DNA of 19,705 bases, from assembly GCA_021785335.1 (NCBI GenBank), contig JAJYFW010000002.1:1-19705 (forward strand), read 5' to 3'. Position numbers and translations under genes: made by a program. Shown here in pieces: positions 5,541-15,267 of this stretch; positions within the stretch are counted from its first letter, which is position 1, and each line of letters opens with the position of its first letter. Under the pieces are notes generated by a model. That model had not been told where the DNA came from, did not search any database, and was given only the letters and a program-made list of their open reading frames with translations. Source of the DNA: Pseudomonadota bacterium (GTDB lineage Bacteria > Pseudomonadota > Alphaproteobacteria > Acetobacterales > Acetobacteraceae).

Positions 5541-6770
5541 ATGACGCACGTCCAGAAAAAATCGACGATGGGCCGACGGAGTCTGATCGCGGGGGCGGGT
5601 GCCGCGACCCTCGGCGCGCCGCTCATCGCCGGCGCCGCGCCGGCGCCGGTCAAGATCGGCCTGCTGCAGCCGCTTACCGGCTTCCTTGCCTATGACGGCC
5701 AGCAGGGCCGCAAGGGTGCGTTGCTGGCGCTTGAGGAGATCAATGCCGCGGGCGGCATCAAGTCCCTGGGCGGTGCCAAGCTCCAGGCTGTCGTCGCCGA
5801 CGCCCAGGCCAGCCCCGCCACCGCCATTTCCGAGGTCGACCGCCTCGCCGGCGAGGGCGTGGTCGCGATCCAGGGCGGCTTCGCGAGCGACCTGGTCCTC
5901 GCCGCGACCCAGCAGGCGGCGCGCCACGGCCTGCCTTACATGGTCGATGTCGGCGTGGTCGACCAGATCGTCCAGCGCGGCCTCAACAACGTCTTCCGTT
6001 TCGCCCCCGGCTTCGGCAAGGTCACGGCGGAAGGGCTCGCCAATCTCGTCGCCCTCAACGACGCCGCCGGCAAGCCGGCCAAGACGGTCGCCATCGTGCA
6101 CGAGAACGGCGCCTTCGGCTCCGGCATGGCGAAGCTGCTGCACGAGAAGCTGCCCGGCCTCGGCTTCAAGATCGTGGCCACCATCGGCCACCCGACACCG
6201 GAGCGCGACTTCACCAACATCGCGCTGCAGGTCAAGCAGGCGAATCCGGACCTCATCATCCCGTCCAACTACAAGAACGACTACATCCTGATGGCGCTCA
6301 CCTTCGCGCAGCAGCACGTGCGTCCGAAGGTTGCGATCTACTCCATCCTCGGCGGTGCCGCCTCCAACGCGCCCTTTGCGGCGCAGCACCCGAGGGTCAG
6401 CGACTACATCATGGACTGCAACCACTACTACGATCCGAACAAGCCGCTCTCCAAGGCGTTCGCCGCCAAGGTCGCCGCCAACAAGTGGGACCTTACCTAC
6501 GAGCTGATGCTCAACTACTCGGTGATGCGCGTCCTCGCCGACGCAATCGAGCGGGCCGGCAGCACCGACAAGGCGAAGCTCATCGCCGCGATCGCCGCCT
6601 CGACCTACAGCGATACCATCATGCCCTATGGCCCGACCAAGTTCGTCAACGGCCAGAATACTGGGGCAGCGCCGGTCAACACGCAGATCCAGAAAGGCGT
6701 GGTGGAGGTGATCTTCCCCAAGGCCTTCGCCTCGGCCAAGCCGGTGTTCCCAATCCCGGCCGCAGGCTGA
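5541..6770 (+). CDS. periplasmic substrate-binding protein of a Liv/HAAT-type ABC importer
   Basis: The ATG at 5541 is preceded by GGGGGAT and gives 409 residues. The N-terminus has twin arginines (GRRSLIAGA, R12-R13) and a hydrophobic stretch ending in small residues near 33, so export by Tat or Sec is likely. The mature protein begins APVKIGLLQPLTG, the characteristic first strand of type I periplasmic binding proteins (Peripla_BP_6, LivJ-like). It continues through GRKGALLALEEINAAGG and a second-lobe strand (KTVAIVHENGAFGSG). Length fits the family. Such proteins capture amino acids, amides, urea, aromatic acids or other small solutes. Ligand cannot be assigned by eye, but the downstream hydantoinase and lyase genes suggest a small cyclic or amide-bearing compound. 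It is the first gene of the operon, 49 bp before the permease gene. Confidence 0.92.
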   Translation: MTHVQKKSTMGRRSLIAGAGAATLGAPLIAGAAPAPVKIGLLQPLTGFLAYDGQQGRKGALLALEEINAAGGIKSLGGAKLQAVVADAQASPATAISEVDRLAGEGVVAIQGGFASDLVLAATQQAARHGLPYMVDVGVVDQIVQRGLNNVFRFAPGFGKVTAEGLANLVALNDAAGKPAKTVAIVHENGAFGSGMAKLLHEKLPGLGFKIVATIGHPTPERDFTNIALQVKQANPDLIIPSNYKNDYILMALTFAQQHVRPKVAIYSILGGAASNAPFAAQHPRVSDYIMDCNHYYDPNKPLSKAFAAKVAANKWDLTYELMLNYSVMRVLADAIERAGSTDKAKLIAAIAASTYSDTIMPYGPTKFVNGQNTGAAPVNTQIQKGVVEVIFPKAFASAKPVFPIPAAG

Positions 6771-6819
6771 GCGCCGCGACGGACCGGACGCGCCTCGTGC
6801 CGCGCTCGCGGAACCCCGC

Positions 6820-7689
6820 GTGAGCACGGCGCTGTTGCTGCCCGCCCTCATCGGCGGGTTGGCCAACGGCGCCGTGTACGCGCTGGTGGCCCTCGGTCTC
6901 ACCCTTGTCTACGGTGTGCTGCACATCATCAACTTCGCGCATGGCAGCCTGCTGATGCTCGCCCTCTATGCCGCCTGGGTCCTCTGGGCAGCGACGGGCG
7001 TGAGCCCCTATGCCGCGCTGCCGGTGCTCGTGCCGCTCTTCTTTGTGCTGGGATACGGCCTGCAGCGCTGGGTCATCGGTCCTGCCGGACATGGGCGCGA
7101 CACCAATGTTCTGCTCGTCACCCTGGGTCTGTCCATCGTCATCGACAACCTCGCGCTCGCCGTGTTCGGCCCCTCGACGCGCACCACCTCCATTCCGCTC
7201 GCGAGCCGCACGATCGATCTCGGCGTGATGTACCTGCCGCTGCCCAAGCTCATCGCCTTCGCCGCGGCGCTCGTGCTCTCGGGGCTCTTGTGGCTGCTGC
7301 TCACGCGCACCGACCTCGGCCGCGCCATCCGCGCCGTGGCCCGCGAGAGCGACGCCGCGCGCCTGGTCGGCATCCGGGTGACCCACATCCATGCGGCGAC
7401 GTTTGGCATCGGCACCGCCTCGGTCGCGGCGGCGGCGTGCCTGCTGCTGCCGTCCTTCTACGTCTCGCCTGATGCCGGCTACGCCTTTGTGCTCGTCGCC
7501 TTCACCACCGTGGTCATGGGCGGCATGGGCAGCTTCCCCGGAGCGCTGCTCGCGGGGCTCGTCATCGGCGTCATCGAATCCCTGAGCGGGCTGTGGTTCG
7601 GCCCGAGCCTCGCGCCCGTGGGCATCTATGCGGTGTTCGCGCTGGTGCTGCTGTTCCGACCCACGGGCCTGTTTGGCGCCCGCGCCTGA
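6820..7689 (+). CDS. livH: branched-chain-type ABC transporter permease, LivH family
   Basis: A GTG start at 6820 gives 289 residues, the usual LivH length. The N-terminal pattern GLANGAVYALVALGLTLVYG, followed by INFAHGS, is diagnostic of the LivH-type permease (BPD_transp_2 family). The rest is a series of hydrophobic segments, with the cytoplasmic coupling loop around GRAIRAVARESDAARLVGI. It would form half of the inner-membrane channel with the LivM-type protein encoded next. The stop TGA (7687-7689) shares one base with the downstream ATG, so translation is probably coupled. The symbol names the family and does not imply branched-chain amino acids as substrate. Confidence 0.9.
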   Translation: MSTALLLPALIGGLANGAVYALVALGLTLVYGVLHIINFAHGSLLMLALYAAWVLWAATGVSPYAALPVLVPLFFVLGYGLQRWVIGPAGHGRDTNVLLVTLGLSIVIDNLALAVFGPSTRTTSIPLASRTIDLGVMYLPLPKLIAFAAALVLSGLLWLLLTRTDLGRAIRAVARESDAARLVGIRVTHIHAATFGIGTASVAAAACLLLPSFYVSPDAGYAFVLVAFTTVVMGGMGSFPGALLAGLVIGVIESLSGLWFGPSLAPVGIYAVFALVLLFRPTGLFGARA

Positions 7690-8622
7690 TGCGATGGGTA
7701 CCGCGCGCCGGGATCGCCGTGCTGCTCCTCGCGGGCATGCTGCCGCTCGCATTTCCGAGCGGCTTCGTGCTCACCGCGGCCACCCTGATGCTGCTCACCA
7801 CGATCCTCGGCCAGTCCTGGAATATCCTGGGCGGCTATGGTGGTCAGTCCTCTTTCGGGCACGCGCTGTTCTACGGCACCGGCGCCTTCACCACCGCGCT
7901 GTTGCAGGTGCGTTTCGGCTGGAACGCCTGGGCCGCCGCGGCCGCCGCCATCGTCGCTGGCGCGCTCGTCGGAGCGGTGGCGGGTGCCCTGGTGTTCCGG
8001 CAGGGCCTGCGCGGCTCTTATTTTGCTCTCGTAACGTTGGCCTTCGCCGAGATCGCGCGCGTGGCCGTCTCCTCCTTCGACATCACCGGCGGTGGATTCG
8101 GACTCCTGGTGCCGCTGCACCGCGGTGCCGCCGCCTTCCAGTTCGCCGACCCGCGGGTGCCGTACTGGATCGCCTGGCTCGTCGTGCTGTTTGGCGTCAT
8201 GCTTGCCTTCGGCCTCGAGCGCTCGCGTTTCGGAGCGCGCCTGGTCGCGGTGCGCGAGAACGAGGACGCGGCACGCGCGCTCGGCATCGCGCCGGTACGG
8301 GTGAAGACCGCCGCCGCCGCCCTCTCGGCAGGGCTCGCCGCGACGGCGGGCGTGCTCTACCTGCAGATCTTCCTCTTCATCGACGCCGCCAACGGTTTTG
8401 GCGTCGCGGTTTCGGTGCAGGCGCTGCTCGGCCCCATCCTGGGCGGGCTCGCGACCCCCTGGGGACCGCTGTTCGGTGCCCTGGCGCTGCGCGTGGTAGC
8501 CGAGCTTGTCCACGCCGTCCTCGGCAGCCTGCCCGGCATCGACCTCGCTATCTTCGGTGTCATCCTGATCCTGATCCTGCGCTTCGCGCCCGGGGGCATC
8601 GCCGCCATTGGTGCTCGCCGCG

Positions 8623-8630
<8 letters not shown>
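7689..8630 (+). CDS. livM: branched-chain-type ABC transporter permease, LivM family
   Basis: The ATG at 7689 overlaps the livH stop by one base and gives 313 residues. It opens with two hydrophobic segments. The LivM signature GGYGGQSSFGHALFYGTGAF follows near residue 45, then RGSYFALVTLAFAEI. The coupling-loop motif RENEDAARALGI contacts the ATPases in this family. The C-terminus is short after the last helix. It pairs with the LivH-type permease to form the membrane channel. The longer upstream frame from 7593 lies inside livH and is rejected. Confidence 0.9.
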
Positions 8631-9367
<737 letters not shown>

Positions 9368-9378
<11 letters not shown>

Positions 9379-10072
9379 GGTGGAGCGCCTGGAGGCGGGA
9401 TACGGCGCGCTGCCGGTGCTGCGCGATGTCACGCTCGCGGTCGGCGAGGGCGAGATCGTCGCCGTGCTCGGCGCCAACGGCGCCGGCAAGACCACACTCA
9501 ACCGCACCCTTTCGGGGCTGCTGCGCCCGCGCGCCGGGGAAATCCGTGTCGATGGCAAAAGTATCGCCCGTGCCGAGCCCGACACGATCGTCGCCGCCGG
9601 CCTCATCCATGTCCCTGAGGGCAGGCGCGTCTTCGCTCGCCACACGGTTGAAGAGAACCTGCTGCTCGGCGCCTACCGGCGCGGCCGCGAGCGCCGTCCC
9701 GCCGGCCTCGCACGCGTCTACGCGCTGTTCCCCCGGCTCGCGGAACGCAGGCGTCAGCTCGCTGGTTCGCTCTCCGGCGGCGAGCAGCAGATGCTCGCGA
9801 TTGGCCGCGGTATGATGGCCGAGCCGCGACTGATGATCCTGGACGAACCATCGCTCGGCCTTTCGCCGCGTCTGGTGGACGAGATGTTCGACCTGGTTGG
9901 CTCGCTCGCCGGCAGCGGCACGGCAATTCTCATCGTCGAGCAGAACGTGGTGCGCACGCTCGACCTCGCCAGCCGCGCCTATGTGCTGGAGAACGGCGCC
10001 ATCGCCATGCAGGGCGAAGCTGCGGCGCTCGCGCGCGACCCGGTGCTGCGCCGGACCTATCTCGGAGTCTGA
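9368..10072 (+). CDS. livF: ABC transporter ATP-binding protein, LivF family
   Basis: The ATG at 9368 gives 234 residues, typical for LivF. Motifs seen in order: GANGAGKTT (Walker A), the family-specific VPEGRRVF, LSGGEQQMLAIGR (ABC signature), LMILDEPSLGLSP (Walker B), and IVEQNV, where Gln replaces the usual H-loop His as is normal in LivF. It forms the ATPase pair with the LivG-type protein. The gene ends one base before the ATG of the lyase gene, whose ribosome site GGAG (10064-10067) lies inside the last livF codons. The transporter and catabolic genes are therefore physically one unit. Confidence 0.9.
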
Positions 10073-10073
10073 C

Positions 10074-10937
10074 ATGAACAAGCTCGCCAAGCTGCTAGCG
10101 TCACCAGGCATCGTCGTCGCGCCCGGCTGCTACGACGCCTTCTCGGCGCTGATGGCGGAGCGGGCGGGGTTCGCCGCCCTCTATGTCTCCGGCGCCTCGA
10201 TTGCCTATGCGCGGCTCGGGCGGCCCGACATCGGCCTTTTCGGTCTGGCGGAACTCGCCGACACCGTCGCCGCCATCGCCGACCGCGTGAGCGTGCCGCT
10301 CATCGTCGATGCCGACACCGGCTTCGGCAACGCGATCAACGCGCAGCGCACGATGCGCGTGCTCGCCCGCGCCGGCGCCGCCGCGATTCAGATCGAGGAC
10401 CAGGCGATGCCCAAGCGGTGCGGCCATCTGCGCGGCAAGGCGCTGATCCCGAAGGAGGAGATGGCGGGCAAGCTGCGCGCCGCGGCGGATGCGCGCGAGA
10501 CGGACGGGCCGCTCCTGATCGCGCGCACCGATGCGATCGCGGTGGAGGGTTTCGAGAGCGCCATGCATCGGGCCGAGGCATATCTCGCCGCGGGCGCCGA
10601 CATTCTCTTCGTCGAGGCGCCGCGCACCGAGGCGGAACTCGCCGACGTCGGGCAGCGCTTTGGCGCCCGCGTGCCCCTGCTGGCCAACATGGTGGAAGGC
10701 GGCTCGACGCCCGTTCTGCCAGCGAAGCGTCTCGCGGAATTGGGCTTCCGCATATCCATCTTTCCCGGCGGCACGATGCGCGCCGTCGCTCACGCGCTCG
10801 ACACGTATTTCGCGAGCCTTGCCAGACACGGCACCACCGCACCGATGCGTGAGCGCATGCTCGACCTCGCAGGCATCAACGCCATCCTGGGCCTCGACGC
10901 GATGCTCGCAGAGGGAGCGCGCTACGACCATGGCTGA
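10074..10937 (+). CDS. isocitrate lyase/PEP mutase-family C-C lyase
   Basis: The 287-residue product is an alpha/beta-barrel enzyme of the isocitrate lyase/phosphoenolpyruvate mutase superfamily. VDADTGFGN (about 78-86) supplies the metal-binding Asp residues and IEDQ (107-110) the following acidic pair. KRCGH (114-118) carries the catalytic Cys116 found in isocitrate, 2-methylisocitrate and 2,3-dimethylmalate lyases. PEP mutases and phosphonopyruvate hydrolases lack that Cys motif, so a lyase acting on a 2-hydroxy or branched dicarboxylic acid is more likely than phosphonate chemistry. RTDAIAVEGF is also typical. The length matches the short PrpB-like branch. It sits between the transporter and hydantoinase genes and overlaps the latter by 8 nt. 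It may act late in the pathway, giving pyruvate, glyoxylate or a similar product; the substrate is not known. Confidence 0.85.
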   Translation: MNKLAKLLASPGIVVAPGCYDAFSALMAERAGFAALYVSGASIAYARLGRPDIGLFGLAELADTVAAIADRVSVPLIVDADTGFGNAINAQRTMRVLARAGAAAIQIEDQAMPKRCGHLRGKALIPKEEMAGKLRAAADARETDGPLLIARTDAIAVEGFESAMHRAEAYLAAGADILFVEAPRTEAELADVGQRFGARVPLLANMVEGGSTPVLPAKRLAELGFRISIFPGGTMRAVAHALDTYFASLARHGTTAPMRERMLDLAGINAILGLDAMLAEGARYDHG

Positions 10938-12597
10938 ACCCGCGCTGGACCCGATCACGCTCGCCGTCCTCGCCGGACGGCTGGAGCAGATCGCCGATGA
11001 AATGGATGCGACCCTGTTCCGTTCCGCCTTCAACCCGACCATCGCCGAAGCCCGCGACGCGAGCCACGGGCTCTACGACGCCGCGACCGGCGAGACGCTG
11101 GTGCAGGGCAAGGCAGGGCTGCCGATCTTCGTCGGCGTCATGGCGTTCGCCGTGCGCGCGGTGATCGAGACGGCAAAGGATGAGCCACTCGCCGACGGCG
11201 ACCTGTTCCTCTTCAACGATCCCTACGACGGCGGGACGCATCTCTCGGACTTCAAGCTGGTGCGGCCGTATTTCAGCGGTGGGCGGCTGTTCTGCCATCT
11301 GGCCTCGGTAGGCCACTGGCACGATGTCGGCGGCAACGTGCCGGGCAACTACAACCCCGAGGCGACCGAGTGCTTCCAGGAGGGCGTGCTGATCCCGCCG
11401 GTGCGGCTCGATCGCGCCGGCGTGCGCCAGCGCGATGTGCTCGCCATCGTCACCGCCAATTCGCGACTGCCGCAGACCGCGTTCGGCGATCTCTCGGGCC
11501 AGATCGCGGCGCTGGAGCTCGGCGCGCGGCGGCTCGATGCGCTGCTCGACGAATACGGCGAGATAACGGTTGGCGCCTGCTTTACGGCGCTGCGCACCCG
11601 CGCCGAGCGCATGATGCGCACCCATGTCGCCGACCTGCCGGACGGGCATTACGCGGCCGAGGACTTCCTCGACAACGACGGCATCTCGCCGGAGGCACTG
11701 CGCATCGCCGTCGATATCACCGTCGCGGGCGACAGACTGACGCTCGACTTCTCGCGCAGCGCGCCCGCCTGCCTCGGCCCGCTCAACATCTCGCGCGCAA
11801 CCGCGGTGGCCAGCGTCTATGTGGCACTCAAGCACGTCTTCCCTGACGTGCCGGCCAATGCCGGCGTGCTCACGCCTGTCGAGGTGGTGATCCCGGAGGG
11901 CTCGTTGCTCGCCGCGCGCAAGCCGCGCCCGGTCGGCGGCTATACCGAAACGATCCTGCGCATCATCGACGTGATCTTCGCCGCCCTCTCGCGCGCCGCC
12001 CCCGCCGCGGTGCCGGCGCCCGCCTACGGCACGATCAACGCCCTTTCCATCGCCGGGCGACACGCGGACGGGCGGCGGTGGGTGATGTTCTCTTTCTTCG
12101 GCGGCGGCCATGGCGGCCACGCGGAAGGCGACGGGCTCAACCACGGCAACGCGCCGATCTCGACCGCGACCATTCCCCCGGTCGAGATCCTGGAAGCCGC
12201 CTATCCGGTACTGTTCCGCCGCTGGGCGCTACGCCCGGGCAGCGGCGGCGCGGGGCGGCACCGTGGCGGGCTCGGCGCGATCTACGAGATCGAGTTGCTC
12301 GCCGACAGCGCCGAGGTCTTTCTCTTTGGCGAGCGCGGCCGCTTCCCCCCGCCAGGCATCGTCGGCGGCAGCAGGGCCGCGCCCAACCGCTTCACCGTCA
12401 TCCGCGGCGAGGCGCGCGAGCACCCGAAGCTGGTTTCCAAAATGGTCGGCGCGCGGATCGAGCGCGGCGACAGGCTTCTGCTGGAAACGCCAGGTGGTGG
12501 CGGCTACGGCCCGCCCGGCGAACGCGACCCGCAGGCGGCCGCACGCGACGCCGCGCTCGGCTATCTGGGAGATGACACCAGAGGAGAGGCAGCGTGA
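10930..12597 (+). CDS. hyuB: hydantoinase B/oxoprolinase family subunit (HyuB-like)
   Basis: The 555-residue product belongs to the hydantoinase B/oxoprolinase family (N-methylhydantoinase HyuB). It opens with the family start DPITLAVLAGRLEQIADEM and has FNDPYDGGTHLSD (about 95-107). GHWHDVGGNVPG (from 128) carries the conserved His129 and Asp132 that match metal ligands of the acetone and acetophenone carboxylase relatives. It ends with the usual glycine-rich TPGGGGYG. HyuB-type subunits work with HyuA-type ATPases in ATP-dependent opening of hydantoins, 5-oxoproline or lactams, or in ketone carboxylation. The gene overlaps the lyase gene by 8 nt and hyuA by 4 nt (GTGA), as expected for subunits made together. 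A GAGGGAG site precedes the ATG at a rather long distance. The reaction cannot be chosen within the family by eye. Confidence 0.9.
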   Translation: MAEPALDPITLAVLAGRLEQIADEMDATLFRSAFNPTIAEARDASHGLYDAATGETLVQGKAGLPIFVGVMAFAVRAVIETAKDEPLADGDLFLFNDPYDGGTHLSDFKLVRPYFSGGRLFCHLASVGHWHDVGGNVPGNYNPEATECFQEGVLIPPVRLDRAGVRQRDVLAIVTANSRLPQTAFGDLSGQIAALELGARRLDALLDEYGEITVGACFTALRTRAERMMRTHVADLPDGHYAAEDFLDNDGISPEALRIAVDITVAGDRLTLDFSRSAPACLGPLNISRATAVASVYVALKHVFPDVPANAGVLTPVEVVIPEGSLLAARKPRPVGGYTETILRIIDVIFAALSRAAPAAVPAPAYGTINALSIAGRHADGRRWVMFSFFGGGHGGHAEGDGLNHGNAPISTATIPPVEILEAAYPVLFRRWALRPGSGGAGRHRGGLGAIYEIELLADSAEVFLFGERGRFPPPGIVGGSRAAPNRFTVIRGEAREHPKLVSKMVGARIERGDRLLLETPGGGGYGPPGERDPQAAARDAALGYLGDDTRGEAA

Positions 12598-14648
12598 GCG
12601 GCCGTGACACTCCGCGCGTGATCGCCGGCGTCGATGTCGGCGGCACCTTCACCGACCTCTTTTTTCTCGACGAGGCAAACGGGCGCAGCTGGACGGCCAA
12701 GGTGCCCTCGACTCGTGGCGCGGAAGCGGATGGTTTCCTCGCCGGGCTTGAAGCGGGCGGCGCCAGGCGCGGCCTCATCGGTACCATCGTCCACGGCACC
12801 ACAGTCGGGACCAACGCCCTCCTGGAACGCAAGGGTGGCCCCGCGGGACTGATCACCACCCAGGGCTTTCGCGATGTGCTGGAGATGCGCCGGCGCGACC
12901 GGCCCGCGACATGGGGCCTTCGTGGTCGTTTCGATCCCGTCATTCCGCGCGACCTGCGCATCGAGGTCGCGGAGCGAACGCGCGCGGACGGCACCGTGCT
13001 GCAGTCCCCGGACCCGGAAGCGATCGCCGCCGCCGCGCGGCTACTGCGCGAGCGGGGTGCGAAAGCGCTCGCCATCGCGTTCATCAACGCCCACGCCAAC
13101 CCCGCCAACGAAGCGGCCGCCGCCGCCGCCACCCGCGCCGCCTGGCCCGACCCGCACGTCACTGTCGCGACCGAGATCCTGCCCGAGATTCGCGAGTTCG
13201 AGCGTACTTCCACCGCCGCGATCAATGCCTATCTGCAGCCGCTGGTCGCCGAGTATCTCGACCGGCTGGAGGCAGCGATGACGGAGGGCGGGCTCGCCGA
13301 GCGCCTGCTCATCGTGCAGTCCAACGGCGGCGCGATGACGGCATCCGAGGCGCGCGCCTTCCCCGCCCGCACCGCGCTCTCGGGGCCGGCGGCCGGCGTC
13401 GTCGCCGCCGCGCATCTCGCGCGCGCGGCGGGCATCGCCGACGTCGTCACCGGCGATGTCGGCGGCACCAGCTTCGATGTTTCGCTGATTGCCGGCGGTG
13501 AGACGGCTTTGGCGCCGCAGACCAGCATCGGCTTCGGCATGGTCGTGCGCCTGCCGATGGTCGAAATCACCACGATCGGTGCCGGCGGCGGCTCCATCGC
13601 GACCGTTGACGCCGGTGGCCTGTTGCGCGTCGGCCCGGAATCCGCGGGCTCCAACCCCGGCCCCGCCTGTTACGGTTCCGGAACACGCGCGACGGTGACG
13701 GACGCCAACGTTCTGCTCGGCCGCATCGACGCCAGCCGCCCGATCGGCGGGCGGACGCGGCTCGACGTGGAGGCGGCGCGCGACGCCATCGCGCGCGATG
13801 TCGGCGCTCCGCTCGGGCTCGATCCGCTGACCGCGGCAGAGGCGATCCTGCGTGTGGCCAACAGCCGCATGGCCGGCGCCATTCGCCTCGTCTCCGTCGA
13901 GCGCGGCCACGATCCCCGCCGCTTCACGCTGATGCCCTTCGGCGGCGGTGGCGGGCTGCATGCCGGTGCCCTGATCCGCGAGGTCGGGCTCGCCCGCGCG
14001 TTGATCCCGCGCTTCCCCGGTGTGACCAGCGCGCTAGGCTGCGTCATCGCCGATCTGCGCCGCGACGTGGTGGTGACGCTCAACGCCCCGCTTGCCGAAC
14101 TCGACATCGCGCGGGTCGAACGCGAGATCGCGCGCCGCGCCGCGGACGGCCACGCCGCCCTCGATGCCGCGGGCGTGCGGCTGGAACGGCGTGACCTCGT
14201 GCTGGCTTTCGACATGCTCTACCAGGGCCAGACGCACACCATCCGCGTGCCCTGCCCCTCGGTGGAGCCCGGCTTGCTCACCCGCGAGACGCTCGCTCAC
14301 GCCTTCGCCGCGCAATATGAGGCCGCATATGGCCGCACGCTGCCTGGGATTCCGCCGCGCGTGCTCAACCTCCATGTCGCGGTGATCGGCCGGCGCCCGT
14401 TCTTCGATCTCGCGAGCCTCGCACCATCGGGCGGCAGCCTCTGCGCCGCCGCGCGCGGGACCAGGCGGGTCTATGTCGATGGCGCCTGGCACGAGGCGGC
14501 AATCCATGCCCGGCTCGAACTGCCCGCGGATGCCGTGATCGAGGGCCCCGCCGTGCTGGAACAGCCCGACACCACGATCTTCGTCGATCCCGGCATGGTC
14601 GCGCGCGGCGACCGCCTGGGCAACATCGTCCTCGAGCGCGCGAGATGA
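12594..14648 (+). CDS. hyuA: hydantoinase A/oxoprolinase family ATPase subunit (HyuA-like)
   Basis: A GTG start with GAGGAGAGG upstream gives 684 residues. The protein has the ASKHA-type ATP-binding fold of the hydantoinase A family: DVGGTFTD (14-21, phosphate 1), HGTTVGTN (67-74), SGPAAG (263-268), DVGGTSFD (288-295, phosphate 2) and GAGGGS (329-334). It would phosphorylate the substrate carbonyl or enol so that the HyuB partner can complete ring opening or carboxylation. Length is that of N-methylhydantoinase A rather than the fused 5-oxoprolinase of about 1,200-1,300 residues. Order HyuB then HyuA is found in many bacteria. It overlaps the next gene by ATGA (4 nt). All visible nucleotide-binding motifs are intact, so an active enzyme is likely. 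Confidence 0.9.
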   Translation: MSGRDTPRVIAGVDVGGTFTDLFFLDEANGRSWTAKVPSTRGAEADGFLAGLEAGGARRGLIGTIVHGTTVGTNALLERKGGPAGLITTQGFRDVLEMRRRDRPATWGLRGRFDPVIPRDLRIEVAERTRADGTVLQSPDPEAIAAAARLLRERGAKALAIAFINAHANPANEAAAAAATRAAWPDPHVTVATEILPEIREFERTSTAAINAYLQPLVAEYLDRLEAAMTEGGLAERLLIVQSNGGAMTASEARAFPARTALSGPAAGVVAAAHLARAAGIADVVTGDVGGTSFDVSLIAGGETALAPQTSIGFGMVVRLPMVEITTIGAGGGSIATVDAGGLLRVGPESAGSNPGPACYGSGTRATVTDANVLLGRIDASRPIGGRTRLDVEAARDAIARDVGAPLGLDPLTAAEAILRVANSRMAGAIRLVSVERGHDPRRFTLMPFGGGGGLHAGALIREVGLARALIPRFPGVTSALGCVIADLRRDVVVTLNAPLAELDIARVEREIARRAADGHAALDAAGVRLERRDLVLAFDMLYQGQTHTIRVPCPSVEPGLLTRETLAHAFAAQYEAAYGRTLPGIPPRVLNLHVAVIGRRPFFDLASLAPSGGSLCAAARGTRRVYVDGAWHEAAIHARLELPADAVIEGPAVLEQPDTTIFVDPGMVARGDRLGNIVLERAR

Positions 14649-15259
14649 CCCCGCCGATGATCAAGGATCCCACACGCCTCGCCCTGCTGCTGCTCGACCT
14701 GCAGAACGACTTCATCCACCCGGACGGCGCGTATGGCCGCGCCGGGCTCAGGAGCGATGCGATCGCTTCCATTCCCGCGCGGCTTGCGCCGGTTGCGGCT
14801 GCGGTGCGCGCAGCGGGCGGGCTCGTCGTCTCGACCCATTTCACCCTTGTGCCTGGTCGCGGCGGCGAGCCGATGATCGCGCCGCGGCTCAAGGCGCTGC
14901 GCCCATTCCTGCGACGCGGTGACTTCGCCTCCGGATGCTGGGGCCACGGGCTGGTGGCGGCGCTGGCACCGTCCGACATCGCGGTCGAGAAGGTCGCCTA
15001 CTCCGCCTTCTACATGTCGCGGCTGGAGTTCGTGCTGCGCCGTGCCGGAATCGAAACGCTGCTCGCCGCCGGCATTGTCACGAATGGAGGCGTTGCCTCC
15101 ACCGTGCGCGACGCGGAAGTGCGCGAGTTTCGCACCATCGTGCTCGAGGACGGCTGCGGAGCCTTTGACCAGGCGGTGCACGAGACCGCGATCGACGCGC
15201 TGCGCCCGGTCGCTGACATTGCGCGCTGCGCCGACGTGCCGGCGATGCTCGCGGGCTGA
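14645..15259 (+). CDS. isochorismatase-fold hydrolase lacking the catalytic cysteine
   Basis: The 204-residue protein has the isochorismatase/cysteine hydrolase fold: LLLLDLQNDF with Asp18, the central Lys in EKVAYSAF (Lys116), and the nucleophile-elbow segment GIVTNGGVAST. In amidases of this family, such as N-carbamoylsarcosine amidohydrolase and nicotinamidase, the last segment reads like TN.CV..T with a Cys nucleophile. Here codon 149 is GGC (Gly). True isochorismatases (EntB, PhzD) also have Gly at this place and hydrolyse a vinyl ether without a covalent intermediate. An amidase label would therefore be unsafe. It follows hyuA with a 4-nt overlap, where a carbamoyl-hydrolysing enzyme would fit pathway logic, which makes the missing Cys notable. 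Asp and Lys are kept, so some hydrolytic role remains possible. Confidence 0.85.
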   Translation: MTPPMIKDPTRLALLLLDLQNDFIHPDGAYGRAGLRSDAIASIPARLAPVAAAVRAAGGLVVSTHFTLVPGRGGEPMIAPRLKALRPFLRRGDFASGCWGHGLVAALAPSDIAVEKVAYSAFYMSRLEFVLRRAGIETLLAAGIVTNGGVASTVRDAEVREFRTIVLEDGCGAFDQAVHETAIDALRPVADIARCADVPAMLAG

Positions 15260-15267
15260 GGACCGCG

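Noticed and set aside
5523..6902. Long open frame of 459 codons on the minus strand across the binding-protein gene
   Set aside because: It is antisense to a clear Liv-type binding protein and its translation is rich in Arg, Gly, Val and Asp with no domain. High third-position GC in the real gene removes stops from this frame.
14645..15259. Calling the protein N-carbamoylsarcosine amidohydrolase from its place next to hyuBA
   Set aside because: The required nucleophilic Cys is Gly149, so the specific amidase name is not supported.
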